Below, one piece after another: positions 8,568-18,504 of a DNA stretch of 64,000 bases. A program made the translations under genes and the position numbers. Location of the stretch: the NCBI RefSeq assembly GCF_003987225.1, contig NZ_PIPX01000001.1, positions 868,001 to 932,000 on the forward strand, read 5' to 3'. How positions within the stretch are numbered: the first letter of the stretch is position 1; each line of letters opens with the position of its first letter. This DNA is from Pseudidiomarina homiensis (GTDB lineage Bacteria > Pseudomonadota > Gammaproteobacteria > Enterobacterales > Alteromonadaceae). The notes beneath the pieces were generated by a model that saw only the letters and a program-made list of their open reading frames with translations, did no database searches and was not told the origin of the DNA.

Positions 8568-9709
8568 GACGTTAATTCTCCTCTGCTTACTCCGCCGCTA
8601 TGCAGCGGACGAGCAATAATACGTAGATCGGTGCCAACTGGAGTGACACTCTCGTAAACTAATTCCGGCGCCTGTTCAACGCGCTCAAATAGCGGCAGTT
8701 GCAACAGCCCTCGGCTGTCAGAACCGAACAATTTCGGCGCCATATAAATAACAAATTCATCCACGAGCTCAGCAGCCACTAAAGCGCCTGCTAGCTCTGC
8801 ACCGCACTCGGTCCAGACATCATTGATGTGCAATTCCGCTAGCTTGTCGAATAGACTGCGTAACGGTAACCGACCAGCACTTGCCGGTAAGGCAAGCGTG
8901 CTTACATGCGCGGGCCACTGGTGTTCATTTGTTGATGCGTCCTGTGCGGCATCAATGACCCGTAGCACCGGACTATCAATCGCATAAAAATTAGCGTTTG
9001 GTGGCAACTGTGCCTGACGATCAAGCACAACTCGCAAAGGTTGATGTTGCACCTCAGGGTGACGCGCGGTCATTTGCGCTTGGTCCATCATTACGGTACG
9101 TGCGCTGGTTAAGATCGCACCGGCTTGGGCGCGGTAACGATGCACGTCATGACGAGCTTCTGAACCAGTAATCCATTGGCTTTGGCCATTCGCAAGAGCG
9201 GTGCGGCCATCAAGCGTCATGGCCATTTTCAGACGTAACCAAGGCCGTTGGCGCTCCATACGAGAAATAAAACCGCGGTTTAGCCGTCGTGCGGCATCTT
9301 CGAGTACGCCCACAACAACTTCAATACCGGCGTCACGCAGGCGCGCAATCCCCTGTCCGGCCACCAATGGATTTGGATCTTGCATAGCGACCACCACCCG
9401 TGTCACTTGCGCCTTAATCAAAGCATCTGCACAGGGTGGGGTGCGGCCATGATGGCTGCACGGCTCGAGGGTTACATACGCCGTTGCTCCAACGGCTTGC
9501 GCTGCTGCCTCACGCAACGCATGAACTTCGGCATGAGGCTCACCTGAGCGTTCATGCCAACCGCGCCCGACTACACGCCCGCGGTGCTCAATAACACAAC
9601 CGACAAGGGGGTTTGGCGCCGCACTAAAAGCACCGCGTGCAGCTAGCTCCAAAGCCTGCTGCATGTAGTGTGCGTCTGCTTGTAAGGTTGGCTCGTTAAG
9701 CTGGGCCAT
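8564..9709 (-). CDS. ribD: Bifunctional riboflavin biosynthesis deaminase/reductase RibD
   Basis: Catalyses the second and third steps of riboflavin synthesis: deamination of the pyrimidine made from GTP, then NADPH reduction of the ribosyl chain. The N-terminal deaminase domain has the zinc motif HAE and [11 protein letters not shown]. The reductase domain begins near residue 160 with [16 protein letters not shown] and contains [15 protein letters not shown]. The 381 residues compare with 367 in E. coli. It lies 14 bp after nrdR and overlaps ribBX. The riboflavin synthase gene ribE, often found between ribD and ribBA, is missing here. I see no FMN riboswitch in front. Confidence 0.95.
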   Translation of the reverse strand: MAQLNEPTLQADAHYMQQALELAARGAFSAAPNPLVGCVIEHRGRVVGRGWHERSGEPHAEVHALREAAAQAVGATAYVTLEPCSHHGRTPPCADALIKAQVTRVVVAMQDPNPLVAGQGIARLRDAGIEVVVGVLEDAARRLNRGFISRMERQRPWLRLKMAMTLDGRTALANGQSQWITGSEARHDVHRYRAQAGAILTSARTVMMDQAQMTARHPEVQHQPLRVVLDRQAQLPPNANFYAIDSPVLRVIDAAQDASTNEHQWPAHVSTLALPASAGRLPLRSLFDKLAELHINDVWTECGAELAGALVAAELVDEFVIYMAPKLFGSDSRGLLQLPLFERVEQAPELVYESVTPVGTDLRIIARPLHSGGVSRGELTS

Positions 9710-9723
9710 GTGTGGCTCCTCGC

Positions 9724-10173
9724 TTAGTCGTTGAGACGGGCGATTTCTTCACCAAATTCACGAATATCGTCAAACGCACGATAAACGGACGCAAAGCGAA
9801 TATAAGCGACTTTATCGAGGGCTTTTAAGTTATCCATGACTAAACCGCCGATCACTTGGCTGGTGATTTCGCGTTCACCCGTCGCACGTAACGCCGACTT
9901 CACGTTCTGAATGGCTTGCTCCATGGCCTCTAGGCTCACAGGGCGCTTTTCAAGCGCGCGCAATAAACCAGCCCGCAACTTGTCTTCATTAAAAGGTTCA
10001 CGCGAGCCATCGGACTTAATTACCCGCGGCATAATCAGTTCTGCGGTCTCAAAGGTCGTAAAACGCTCTTTACAGTCAGTACACTCACGACGACGGCGCA
10101 CGGAAGCACCGTCCGCAACCAATCGAGAGTCGATAACTTTAGTGTCTTGAGTACCGCAAAACGGACAATGCAT
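9724..10173 (-). CDS. nrdR: Transcriptional repressor NrdR
   Basis: Nucleotide-sensing repressor of ribonucleotide reductase genes. The 149 residues match E. coli exactly. The N-terminal zinc ribbon has CPFC and CTDC pairs with the RRRREC basic patch for DNA binding. An ATP-cone domain follows from about residue 49 ([13 protein letters not shown]). It sits between glyA and ribD, the usual gammaproteobacterial arrangement. I found no obvious NrdR box in front of it. The ribosome-binding region upstream is duplicated (see the repeat at 10175-10206). Confidence 0.97.
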   Translation of the reverse strand: MHCPFCGTQDTKVIDSRLVADGASVRRRRECTDCKERFTTFETAELIMPRVIKSDGSREPFNEDKLRAGLLRALEKRPVSLEAMEQAIQNVKSALRATGEREITSQVIGGLVMDNLKALDKVAYIRFASVYRAFDDIREFGEEIARLND

Positions 10174-10174
10174 A

Positions 10175-10206
10175 ACTTTTCCTTTGGGCTACTTTTCCTT
10201 TGGGCT
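10175..10206 (-). repeat. Perfect 16-bp tandem duplication carrying the nrdR ribosome-binding site
   Basis: The plus-strand unit ACTTTTCCTTTGGGCT occurs twice back to back (10175-10190 and 10191-10206). On the coding strand each unit contains AAAGGA, a Shine-Dalgarno match, and the inner copy lies a few bases before the nrdR ATG. The outer copy is 16 bp farther off and is probably not used for initiation. Confidence 0.85.
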
Positions 10207-10217
10207 AGTAAAGCGAA

Positions 10218-11474
10218 TTAGCCATACACTGGAAAACGCTTGCACAGCGCTTTCACATCTTCACGCACGCGCGCGATGGTTTCTTCGTTACCGATATCAT
10301 CAAGCACGTCGCACATCCAGTTAGCGACTTGCTCAGCTTCAGCAACCTTAAAGCCGCGACGCGTTATCGCCGGCGTTCCTAGGCGTAATCCCGAGGTGAC
10401 AAAAGGTGAACGTGGATCGTTCGGCACCGAGTTTTTGTTCACGGTGATGTAAGCACGGCCCAAGGCGGCGTCAGCATCTTTACCCGTGATATCTTTATCG
10501 ATTAAATCAACCAAGAACAAGTGGTTTTGTGTGCCACCCGAAACGATTTTGTAGCCACGCTGCTGCATCACTTTCACCATCGCGTTCGCATTATCAAGAA
10601 CCTGCTGCTGATAAGCTTTGAATTCCGGTTCCATCGCTTCTTTAAACGCTACCGCTTTAGCGGCAATCACGTGACACAGAGGACCACCTTGGCTGCCAGG
10701 GAACACTCCACTGTTTAATTTTTTGTGCAGTGCTTCATCATCTTTACCTGACAAAATCAAACCGCTACGTGGTCCGGCAAGTGTTTTATGCGTTGTAGTG
10801 GTCACCACGTCAGCATGTGGAATCGGGCTTGGATACAGGCCAGCCGCAACTAAACCTGCAACGTGCGCCATGTCCACTAGCAAATAAGCGCCAACTTCGT
10901 CGGCGATTTCACGGAATTTCGCCCAGTCAACGATGCCTGAATAAGCTGAGAAACCTGCGACGATTAACTTAGGTTTGTGCTCAAGCGCTAATTCACGCAC
11001 TTCGGCGTAGTCGATTTCACCGGTACTTTCATCAAGACCGTACTGCACAGCTTTGTATAACTTCCCTGAAAAGTTGACGCCTGAACCGTGGGTCAAGTGC
11101 CCTCCATGGGCCAAGCTCATACCTAATACCGTGTCACCCGCTTCCAACAAAGCCAAGAAAACTGCCGAGTTTGCTTGCGAACCAGCATGGGGTTGGACGT
11201 TTGCGTATTTAGCGCCAAACAATTGCTTGGCACGCTCGATAGCCAAGTCTTCAACCACGTCGACATATTCACAACCGCCATAGTAACGCTTGTGTGGATA
11301 GCCTTCGGCATATTTATTGGTCAGTTGCGAGCCCTGCGCTTGCAACACACGTGGACTGGTGTAGTTTTCCGAGGCGATAAGTTCAATGTGTTGCTCTTGG
11401 CGCTCAACTTCGCCAGTCATCGCTTGCCAAAGATCGGCATCATAATCGGCAATGTTCATGCTGTTTTTTAACAT
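10218..11474 (-). CDS. glyA: Serine hydroxymethyltransferase
   Basis: PLP enzyme that interconverts serine and glycine and loads one-carbon units onto tetrahydrofolate. The 418 residues match E. coli (417). The PLP lysine lies in [35 protein letters not shown] and HGGHLTHG are also conserved. The ATG at 11474 is preceded by AGGAG at good spacing, which supports the [11 protein letters not shown] start over the internal methionine. It is divergent from ettA and heads the glyA-nrdR-ribD-ribBX transcript. No glycine riboswitch is seen in the 130 bp upstream. Confidence 0.97.
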   Translation of the reverse strand: MLKNSMNIADYDADLWQAMTGEVERQEQHIELIASENYTSPRVLQAQGSQLTNKYAEGYPHKRYYGGCEYVDVVEDLAIERAKQLFGAKYANVQPHAGSQANSAVFLALLEAGDTVLGMSLAHGGHLTHGSGVNFSGKLYKAVQYGLDESTGEIDYAEVRELALEHKPKLIVAGFSAYSGIVDWAKFREIADEVGAYLLVDMAHVAGLVAAGLYPSPIPHADVVTTTTHKTLAGPRSGLILSGKDDEALHKKLNSGVFPGSQGGPLCHVIAAKAVAFKEAMEPEFKAYQQQVLDNANAMVKVMQQRGYKIVSGGTQNHLFLVDLIDKDITGKDADAALGRAYITVNKNSVPNDPRSPFVTSGLRLGTPAITRRGFKVAEAEQVANWMCDVLDDIGNEETIARVREDVKALCKRFPVYG

Positions 11475-11529
11475 CGGGGCTCCTGACTTCTAACGGGACA
11501 ACATTTGTGGCGGTAGTTTACCAATATAC

Positions 11530-11559
11530 TTGGGTTCACGCCAACTTAAGGGTTAAAAT
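11530..11559 (+). promoter_or_regulatory. Predicted sigma-70 promoter of ettA
   Basis: TTGGGT (11530-11535) and TAAAAT (11554-11559) with an 18-bp spacer, followed by GCGACC. The next gene begins 44 bp downstream. Sequence match only. Confidence 0.4.
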
Positions 11560-11602
11560 AGCGACCATTGTCTTAGCCTTAAAAAAAGGAACCGTTGCTG
11601 TT

Positions 11603-13267
11603 ATGGCACAATATATCTATTCCATGTCGCGGGTAAGTAAAGTGGTCCCGCCGAAAAAGACCATTTTGAAAGACATCTCCTTGTCATTTTTCCCAGGTGC
11701 TAAAATTGGCGTTTTGGGTTTAAACGGCGCAGGTAAGTCGACCCTACTTCGCATCATGGCGGGCATCGATAAAGAAATCGATGGTGAAGCACGACCGTTA
11801 GCAGGTATTGAAATTGGCTACCTGCCGCAAGAACCGCAACTCGACGAAACTAAAACCGTGCGCGAAACCGTTGAAGAAGCGGTTGCCGAAGTTAAAGACG
11901 CATTAGCTGAAATCGACCAGGTGTACGCTGCCTATGCAGACGAAAATGCCGACTTTGATGCTCTAGCGAAACGCCAAGGTGAGCTTGAAGCTATTATCCA
12001 AGCCAAAGACGGCCATAACCTTGAAAACATCCTCGAGCGCGCCGCTGACTCACTGCGTTTACCGCCGTGGGATGCCAAAATTGCGGTACTTTCGGGTGGT
12101 GAACGCCGCCGTGTCGCTATCTGCCGTTTATTGCTGAGCAAACCAGACATGTTGCTGCTCGACGAACCGACCAACCACTTGGACGCTGAGTCAGTAGCCT
12201 GGCTCGAACGCTTCTTGCATGACTACGACGGTACCGTCGTGGCCATCACCCACGACCGTTACTTCCTCGATAACGTCGCTGGTTGGATCCTTGAGCTTGA
12301 CCGTGGTTACGGCATTCCATGGGAAGGCAACTACTCCTCTTGGCTAGAGCAGAAAGAGAAGCGCCTCGAGCAAGAAGAAAAAGCCGAAAAAGCCCGCCAA
12401 AAGAGCATCAAGCAAGAGCTCGAATGGGTACGCCAGAATCCTAAAGGCCGCCAAGCGAAGAGCAAGGCACGTATGTCGCGCTTTGAAGAGCTGCAAAGTG
12501 GTGATTACCAGAAGCGTAATGAGACCAACGAACTCTTTATTCCACCGGGTCCACGCTTGGGTGACAAGGTTGTGGAAGTGCACGACTTGAAAAAATCCTA
12601 TGACGATCGCGTGCTGATTGACGGCTTAAGCTTCAGCATTCCGAAAGGTGCGATTGTCGGTATCATCGGCCCTAACGGTGCGGGTAAATCGACCCTATTC
12701 CGCATGCTAACGGGCAAAGAGCAACCGGACGCCGGCACCATTGAACTTGGCGACACCGTCCAGTTGGCCAGCGTTGACCAGTTCCGTGATGACATGGACG
12801 ACAGCAACACGGTGTGGCAAGAAATCTCTGACGGGCAAGACGTGCTGCGCATCGGTACTTTCGAGATCAACAGTCGTGCCTACGTTGGCCGCTTTAATTT
12901 CCGAGGTAATGACCAGCAAAAACGTATCGGCGAGTTGTCCGGTGGTGAACGCAACCGAGTACACTTAGCTAAACTGCTCAAAGCTGGTGGTAACCTGTTG
13001 TTGCTCGATGAGCCAACCAACGACCTTGACGTCGAAACCCTGCGGGCGCTCGAAGAAGCCTTGTTGGAGTTCCCAGGCTCAGCCATGGTTATTTCGCACG
13101 ACCGTTGGTTCCTCGACCGTGTGGCGACACACATCTTGGATTACCGTGATGAAGGCCAAGTGAATTTCTATGAAGGTAACTACACTGACTACGAAGCTTA
13201 CATGAAGCAAACCCACGGCGAGCAAGCGATGGAACCACACCGCATGCGCTATAAGCCGATTGGTTAA
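11603..13267 (+). CDS. ettA: Energy-dependent translational throttle protein EttA (ABC-F)
   Basis: ABC-F ATPase that binds the ribosomal E site and gates the first peptide bonds according to ADP/ATP ratio. Two ATPase domains carry Walker A GLNGAGKST and GPNGAGKST, signatures LSGGERRRVA and LSGGERNRVH, and Walker B LLLLDEPTNHLD and LLLLDEPTNDLD. The linker between them has the charged EEKAEKARQKS helix that contacts the P-site tRNA. An upstream in-frame ATG at 11507 exists, but the product from 11603 starts MAQYIYSMSRVSKVVPPKK like E. coli EttA and is 554 residues (E. coli 555). AAAAGGA lies upstream. A strong hairpin terminator follows. Confidence 0.97.
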   Translation: MAQYIYSMSRVSKVVPPKKTILKDISLSFFPGAKIGVLGLNGAGKSTLLRIMAGIDKEIDGEARPLAGIEIGYLPQEPQLDETKTVRETVEEAVAEVKDALAEIDQVYAAYADENADFDALAKRQGELEAIIQAKDGHNLENILERAADSLRLPPWDAKIAVLSGGERRRVAICRLLLSKPDMLLLDEPTNHLDAESVAWLERFLHDYDGTVVAITHDRYFLDNVAGWILELDRGYGIPWEGNYSSWLEQKEKRLEQEEKAEKARQKSIKQELEWVRQNPKGRQAKSKARMSRFEELQSGDYQKRNETNELFIPPGPRLGDKVVEVHDLKKSYDDRVLIDGLSFSIPKGAIVGIIGPNGAGKSTLFRMLTGKEQPDAGTIELGDTVQLASVDQFRDDMDDSNTVWQEISDGQDVLRIGTFEINSRAYVGRFNFRGNDQQKRIGELSGGERNRVHLAKLLKAGGNLLLLDEPTNDLDVETLRALEEALLEFPGSAMVISHDRWFLDRVATHILDYRDEGQVNFYEGNYTDYEAYMKQTHGEQAMEPHRMRYKPIG

Positions 13268-13297
13268 GAACTCTTTATTGAGCTAGTACGTCACACT

Positions 13298-13340
13298 AAA
13301 CGTTCGCCTTCTCCACTGATTAGGCGAACGTTTTCTTTTC
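13298..13340 (+). terminator. Rho-independent terminator of ettA, overlapping the fadE stop codon
   Basis: The arms AAACGTTCGCCT (13298-13309) and AGGCGAACGTTT (13322-13333) form a perfect 12-bp stem with a 12-nt loop, followed by TCTTTTC. The convergent fadE gene ends inside the hairpin (stop at 13320-13322), so it may also act weakly on fadE transcripts. Confidence 0.85.
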
Positions 13341-15620
13341 TAACGTCCCTGGCGCAAACTGATCCACGGCGATTGCCGTTAAACGCAACTGTTCAATTTT
13401 TTTCAAGCTCTTCGCTTCGTCTGCGGTGATTAAATCCGCTTTACGAGCAGCTTTGACCAATTCGTCGCCCGCCAAGTCAGGTGGGATCTCACCACGTTTT
13501 TCGGCTTTCTGTAGACGTTTATAGAGTGCTTCATGCTCCTTCATGCCAACGAACGCCAGCTCCATGTGACCGGTCATATCTTTCGGGTCATCTTTCCAAT
13601 AGCACAAGAAGGTGTGCCGATCACGCGTCACTCCTGGCACCATCATATCGTCGGCAATGTCTTGCAAGAGTTCATCATTAGGCGCTTCGTAGTGAATACC
13701 CAACGGGAAAATTGCCAAGCGCAACGTCCAGGCGATAAAACGATTTGGAAAGTTTGCAAGAAAACCACGAAAAGCCTCGCCAATCTCGTACAAGTGACGT
13801 TGCACTGCATAGTCCACGTAGGCCATGTCGCCATTTTGACGACCATCATCTTCGTAACGTTTGAGCACTGCGGAAGCCATGTAAAGATGACTAAGTACGT
13901 CACCTAAACGCGCCGATAGCATCTCTTTGCGTTTAAGGTCACCACCTAAAATCAACATCGCAACGTCTGCGGTTAAGGCCAGCGCCCGGCTCATACGGGT
14001 AAGATGTTGATAATAACGGGCTGTGGGACCACTAATTGGGCTGGCGTTGAAGCGCGCACCGGTGAACCCCATCCACAAACTGCCAAAAAAGTTGCTGGCA
14101 GCAAAGCCGATATGCTTAATCAACAGCTCGTCAAAATCACGTAAACCTTGCTCTTCGTCGGGGTTTGCCGCAGCGTCCATCTCTTTCAGTACGTAAGGGT
14201 GGCACCGTGTTGCCCCCTGTCCGAAAATCATCAAGTTGCGGGTAAGAATATTGGCACCCTCAACAGTGATCGATACAGGGGTTGCCATGTAGCCATGACC
14301 GAGATAGTTTTTCGGTCCTAACTGGATACCTTTACCGGCGTGTATATCCATCGCATCTTCCATCACCTGACGGCCCATTTCCGTCATGTGGTATTTGGTC
14401 ATCGCGGTAATCACCGATGGGCTCTTACCTTCACATAAGGCAGCAACGGTTAAGCGCCGCATGGATTCAATGCTGTAGTTGAAACCACCAATCCGCCCCA
14501 ACGCTTCTTGCACCCCCTCAAATTTACCAATCGGCAAACCGAACTGTTGGCGCACGTAAGCATAGGCTCCGGTCATTCGTTGTGCGACATGCCCCGTCGC
14601 AGTGGCTAACGCAGGTAATGAAATCCCTCGCCCCGCCGACAAACATTCCATCAGCATACGCCAGCCCTTGCCAGCGTATTCTTGACCACCGATGATCCAA
14701 TCCAACGGGATAAAGACGTCCTTACCGTAGGTAGTACCATTCATAAAGGCTTGATTCAACGGGAAATGACGCTCACCGGTTTCCACCCCAGGGTGGTTCG
14801 TAGGAATCAGCGCACAGGTAATACCGATGTCTTCTTTATCACCCAACAAGCCCTCTGGATCGTAGAGTTTGAAGGCCAAACCCAATACCGTAGCGACCGG
14901 TGCAAGAGTGATGTAACGCTTATCCCAATTCAGGCGGATACCGACCACTTCTTTGCCGTCATGCTCGCCTTTGCAAATAATTCCAGTGTCAGGAATCGCG
15001 CCCGCATCCGAACCGGCTTCGGGTGCAGTTAAAGCAAAACAGGGAATATCGGTACCATCCGCAAGTCGCGGCAACCAATAATTTTTTTGTTCGTCAGTAC
15101 CGTAATGGCTCAACAGCTCGCCTGGCCCCAATGAGTTCGGCACCATAACCGTCACCGCTGCGCTGATAGATCGGGTCGCAATGCGGGAGACGATGTACGA
15201 GTTTGCGGCAGGCGAAAAATCTAAACCACCGAACTCTTTGCCAATGATCATCGCAAAAAACTTCTCTTTGCGAATGTAATCCCAAACTTGTTTCGGTAGG
15301 TCACGATCTTGCTGCACGATCTGGAAGTCGTCGAGCATGGCCAACAGTTTTTCCAGTTGATGATCAATAAAGGCCTGTTCTTCTTCAGTAAACTGGGGTG
15401 GCTTGTGTTGATGGAAACGATGCCAATCAGGACGGCCACTAAAAAGTTCAGCATCCCACCAGACATCACCGGCGGTCATAGCTTCACGTTCGGTATTCGA
15501 CAACGGCGGGAGCACACGCTTAAAAAAGCCAAACATTGGACGACTAATCAAACTCCGCCGAATTTCTTTCACCGCAAACAACAACACAGCGGCGACAATC
15601 AGTAGAATGAGGATTTCCAT
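13320..15620 (-). CDS. fadE: Acyl-CoA dehydrogenase FadE
   Basis: Flavoenzyme for the first oxidation of fatty-acid beta-oxidation, feeding electrons to ETF. The 766-residue protein starts with a membrane anchor (about residues 3-25), as in E. coli FadE (814). It has the acyl-CoA dehydrogenase signature FALTAPEAGSDAGAIPD and CLSAGRGISLPALATA, the YVRQQFGLPIGKFEGVQ block, and the conserved VEGANILTRNLMIFGQGA. The long C-terminal DUF1974 region is present. It lies 8 bp after the PsrA-like regulator on the same strand, so the two are one transcript and the regulator probably controls fadE. Confidence 0.95.
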   Translation of the reverse strand: MEILILLIVAAVLLFAVKEIRRSLISRPMFGFFKRVLPPLSNTEREAMTAGDVWWDAELFSGRPDWHRFHQHKPPQFTEEEQAFIDHQLEKLLAMLDDFQIVQQDRDLPKQVWDYIRKEKFFAMIIGKEFGGLDFSPAANSYIVSRIATRSISAAVTVMVPNSLGPGELLSHYGTDEQKNYWLPRLADGTDIPCFALTAPEAGSDAGAIPDTGIICKGEHDGKEVVGIRLNWDKRYITLAPVATVLGLAFKLYDPEGLLGDKEDIGITCALIPTNHPGVETGERHFPLNQAFMNGTTYGKDVFIPLDWIIGGQEYAGKGWRMLMECLSAGRGISLPALATATGHVAQRMTGAYAYVRQQFGLPIGKFEGVQEALGRIGGFNYSIESMRRLTVAALCEGKSPSVITAMTKYHMTEMGRQVMEDAMDIHAGKGIQLGPKNYLGHGYMATPVSITVEGANILTRNLMIFGQGATRCHPYVLKEMDAAANPDEEQGLRDFDELLIKHIGFAASNFFGSLWMGFTGARFNASPISGPTARYYQHLTRMSRALALTADVAMLILGGDLKRKEMLSARLGDVLSHLYMASAVLKRYEDDGRQNGDMAYVDYAVQRHLYEIGEAFRGFLANFPNRFIAWTLRLAIFPLGIHYEAPNDELLQDIADDMMVPGVTRDRHTFLCYWKDDPKDMTGHMELAFVGMKEHEALYKRLQKAEKRGEIPPDLAGDELVKAARKADLITADEAKSLKKIEQLRLTAIAVDQFAPGTLEKKTFA

Positions 15621-15628
15621 AGCTTTCT

Positions 15629-16276
15629 TTACTCCACAGTTGAAGAATGACTTGCTGCGTCTAGGCCGCCGGCAAGAAATGGAATGAGTCGGTCGATCAC
15701 TTGATCGGCAGCCACTGCTTCACCAAAGTCTGCGGCGGCTATTTCTCGCAACGCTGGCCCCGAAACTTGCGCAAACACGGTAGCCCCTAAGACGAAGTGT
15801 AGTCGCCAAAACATGTCGACCGGACTGAGTTGCGGATTCGCTTGATGCAAAGTATCAAGCAGTAACGCCATGACTTCGCCAAAGTGTTCCATGGTATAGC
15901 GACGCAGATGACCCTGTATTTCAGCATAGGCGAAACCCAGCAAACTGAGAAATAAAGTCGGGCCGTGTTTTCGCACTTGCTTTAACTCAGCGAGCGGTTC
16001 GCGGAAGCAATCGAAGACATCACGGGTGGAAAAATTACCACGCGCATTCAGCACAGTGAGCTGTTCAGCAAGCTTAGGCATGAAGACTTCAAGGTAACGC
16101 GCCATTACCGCTTGAATGAGCGCCTTTTTGGAGCCGAAATGATAATTGACTGAAGCCAAATTAACGTTGGCTTCAGTGGTAATTTGCCGCAAAGAGGTTT
16201 GCTCAAAGCCTTGTTCTGCAAACAAAGCTTCAGCAGCATTAAGAATTTTTTCTTGGGTTGTGATGCGCTTGGCCAT
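15629..16276 (-). CDS. psrA: TetR-family regulator, PsrA-like
   Basis: Predicted fatty-acid-responsive repressor. The N-terminal helix-turn-helix (about residues 5-55) reads SLRQITTEANVNLASVNYHF followed by GSKKALIQAV, which closely resembles PsrA of Pseudomonas and Shewanella. An upstream in-frame ATG at 16297 would add seven residues. I prefer 16276 (MAKRITTQEK, 215 residues) because the operator-like palindrome at 16304-16317 then lies in a normal promoter position and GGTGGTGAAG precedes the ATG. Co-transcription with fadE fits the role of PsrA in beta-oxidation control. Assignment as PsrA rather than another TetR is an inference from the helix-turn-helix, the neighbour and the operator. 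Confidence 0.8.
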   Translation of the reverse strand: MAKRITTQEKILNAAEALFAEQGFEQTSLRQITTEANVNLASVNYHFGSKKALIQAVMARYLEVFMPKLAEQLTVLNARGNFSTRDVFDCFREPLAELKQVRKHGPTLFLSLLGFAYAEIQGHLRRYTMEHFGEVMALLLDTLHQANPQLSPVDMFWRLHFVLGATVFAQVSGPALREIAAADFGEAVAADQVIDRLIPFLAGGLDAASHSSTVE

Positions 16277-16303
16277 CTTCACCACCGTTTGGAACATCCA
16301 TTT

Positions 16304-16317
16304 TAAACATGCGTTTT
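16304..16317. promoter_or_regulatory. PsrA-type operator upstream of psrA-fadE
   Basis: The sequence TAAACATGCGTTTT (core AAAC-N4-GTTT at 16305-16316) matches the GAAAC-N4-GTTTC pattern known for PsrA. It lies 28 bp upstream of the preferred psrA start. A second, weaker related sequence (AAAGCATGTTG) follows at about 16323. This suggests autoregulation and repression of fadE. Confidence 0.6.
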
Positions 16318-16368
16318 AATTTAAAGCATGTTGCGCATGGGTGCAAGGTGGTAAATCAGCCTTTCAAC

Positions 16369-17229
<861 letters not shown>

Positions 17230-18486
17230 TTAACCAGCTGCGATTACGCGTAGAATTTGTCCACAAATATAGGCCATGTAAGTACCTAATGCATAACCAA
17301 GAACCGCTAATAGTACACCTACTGGTGCCAATGACGGATGGAATGCTGAGGCCACGACAGGTGCCGACGCGGCCCCACCGACGTTGGCTTGGCTACCTAC
17401 GGCCATGTAAAACACTGGTGCTTTCAGAAGACGCGCGACAAGCAACATCAAACCAGCGTGAATAAGCATCCAAATGCCGCCAATTAAGAAGTACTTCGGC
17501 ACTTCCATAATTGCGCTCACATCCATATGCAAACCAATGGTCGCAACGAGGATATAAACAAACAACGAACCAATTTTGGATGCACCGACGCCCTCAAGTT
17601 TACGCGCCTTAGTAAACGACAGCGCCACACCCAAGGTCGTCGCAATGACGATCAACCAGAAGAACTTTTTATCTAAGCTAAAGTCCTTTAATACCGGCAT
17701 GTTGTCAGCGATGTAAGGCGCGATAAAATCAGCACCTAAGTGGCCAAGACCCGCCACACCAAAACCGACAGCTAAGATGAACACCAAATCAGGTAGTTTG
17801 GCTTCGCGACGGTGCTCGGCCTCATATTTCTCGACGCGTTCTTTAATCGCTTCAATACCGCTGGTGTCAGCACCAATACGCGCATCAATTTTTTTACTGT
17901 TTGCTGCCATGTAGAGCAACACAGCCATCCACAGGTTTGCGACAATAATGTCGACGGTAACCATGGCTGAGAAAATTTCTCCACCGACTTCGTAAACTTC
18001 CTTCATCGCGGCTTGGTTTGCACCGCCACCGATCCAGCTACCAGCGATAGTGGTCATCCCGCGCCATACCGCATCAGGGCCAGCACCACCAAGCATCTCC
18101 GGGAAAATCGCCGACACGATCAGCAATGCGATCGGTCCGCCAATGACAATACCGACAGTACCCGTAAGGAAGAGAATCAAGAGTTTCGGGCCAAGGCGAA
18201 ATATTGCCTTTAAATCTAAACTTAAGGTCAATAACACCAAACAGGTCGGTAGTAAGTAGTCCATCACCAACGGGTAAATGGCGGTCTCACTACCGTTTAC
18301 GATGCCGAACGTATTCAGCAACGATGGCACAAAGTAACAAAGCAACAGAGCTGGCACCCACTGATAAAACTTCTGCCAGAATGAACTCGTACTCTGTTGG
18401 GTATAAAAAATGGCACCAAGAATTACGGCCAATAAGCCGAAAATAATACCATCATTCGTAATCAAGGGAGCAGCTTCCACGTTCAC
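17230..18486 (-). CDS. DUF819 family integral membrane protein
   Basis: Predicted inner-membrane protein of about 10 to 11 transmembrane helices (418 residues). It has the two related glycine- and alanine-rich signatures of the DUF819 family (GSWIGGGANQAAM near 150 and GSQANVGGAASAPVVASAFH near 365), which look like the re-entrant motifs of two-fold repeated transporters. The function of the family is not established; a substrate transporter is likely. The start is probably the GTG at 18480, which has AGAGG five bases upstream, rather than the GTG at 18486. It sits between sirB1 and kdsA, 9 bp before kdsA, and has no counterpart in the E. coli cluster. Confidence 0.85.
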   Translation of the reverse strand: MNVEAAPLITNDGIIFGLLAVILGAIFYTQQSTSSFWQKFYQWVPALLLCYFVPSLLNTFGIVNGSETAIYPLVMDYLLPTCLVLLTLSLDLKAIFRLGPKLLILFLTGTVGIVIGGPIALLIVSAIFPEMLGGAGPDAVWRGMTTIAGSWIGGGANQAAMKEVYEVGGEIFSAMVTVDIIVANLWMAVLLYMAANSKKIDARIGADTSGIEAIKERVEKYEAEHRREAKLPDLVFILAVGFGVAGLGHLGADFIAPYIADNMPVLKDFSLDKKFFWLIVIATTLGVALSFTKARKLEGVGASKIGSLFVYILVATIGLHMDVSAIMEVPKYFLIGGIWMLIHAGLMLLVARLLKAPVFYMAVGSQANVGGAASAPVVASAFHPSLAPVGVLLAVLGYALGTYMAYICGQILRVIAAG

Positions 18487-18504
18487 CTCTTATCGTTATT
18501 ATAA

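Noticed and set aside
8564-9730. FMN riboswitch in front of ribD or ribBX
   Set aside because: The genes overlap or are 14 bp apart; there is no room for the element and no conserved core is seen.
11507-11602. N-terminal extension of EttA from an upstream ATG
   Set aside because: The family begins at MAQ, the extension resembles nothing, and it would contain the predicted promoter.
11475-11602. Glycine riboswitch upstream of glyA
   Set aside because: The 128-bp spacer shows no glycine aptamer core.
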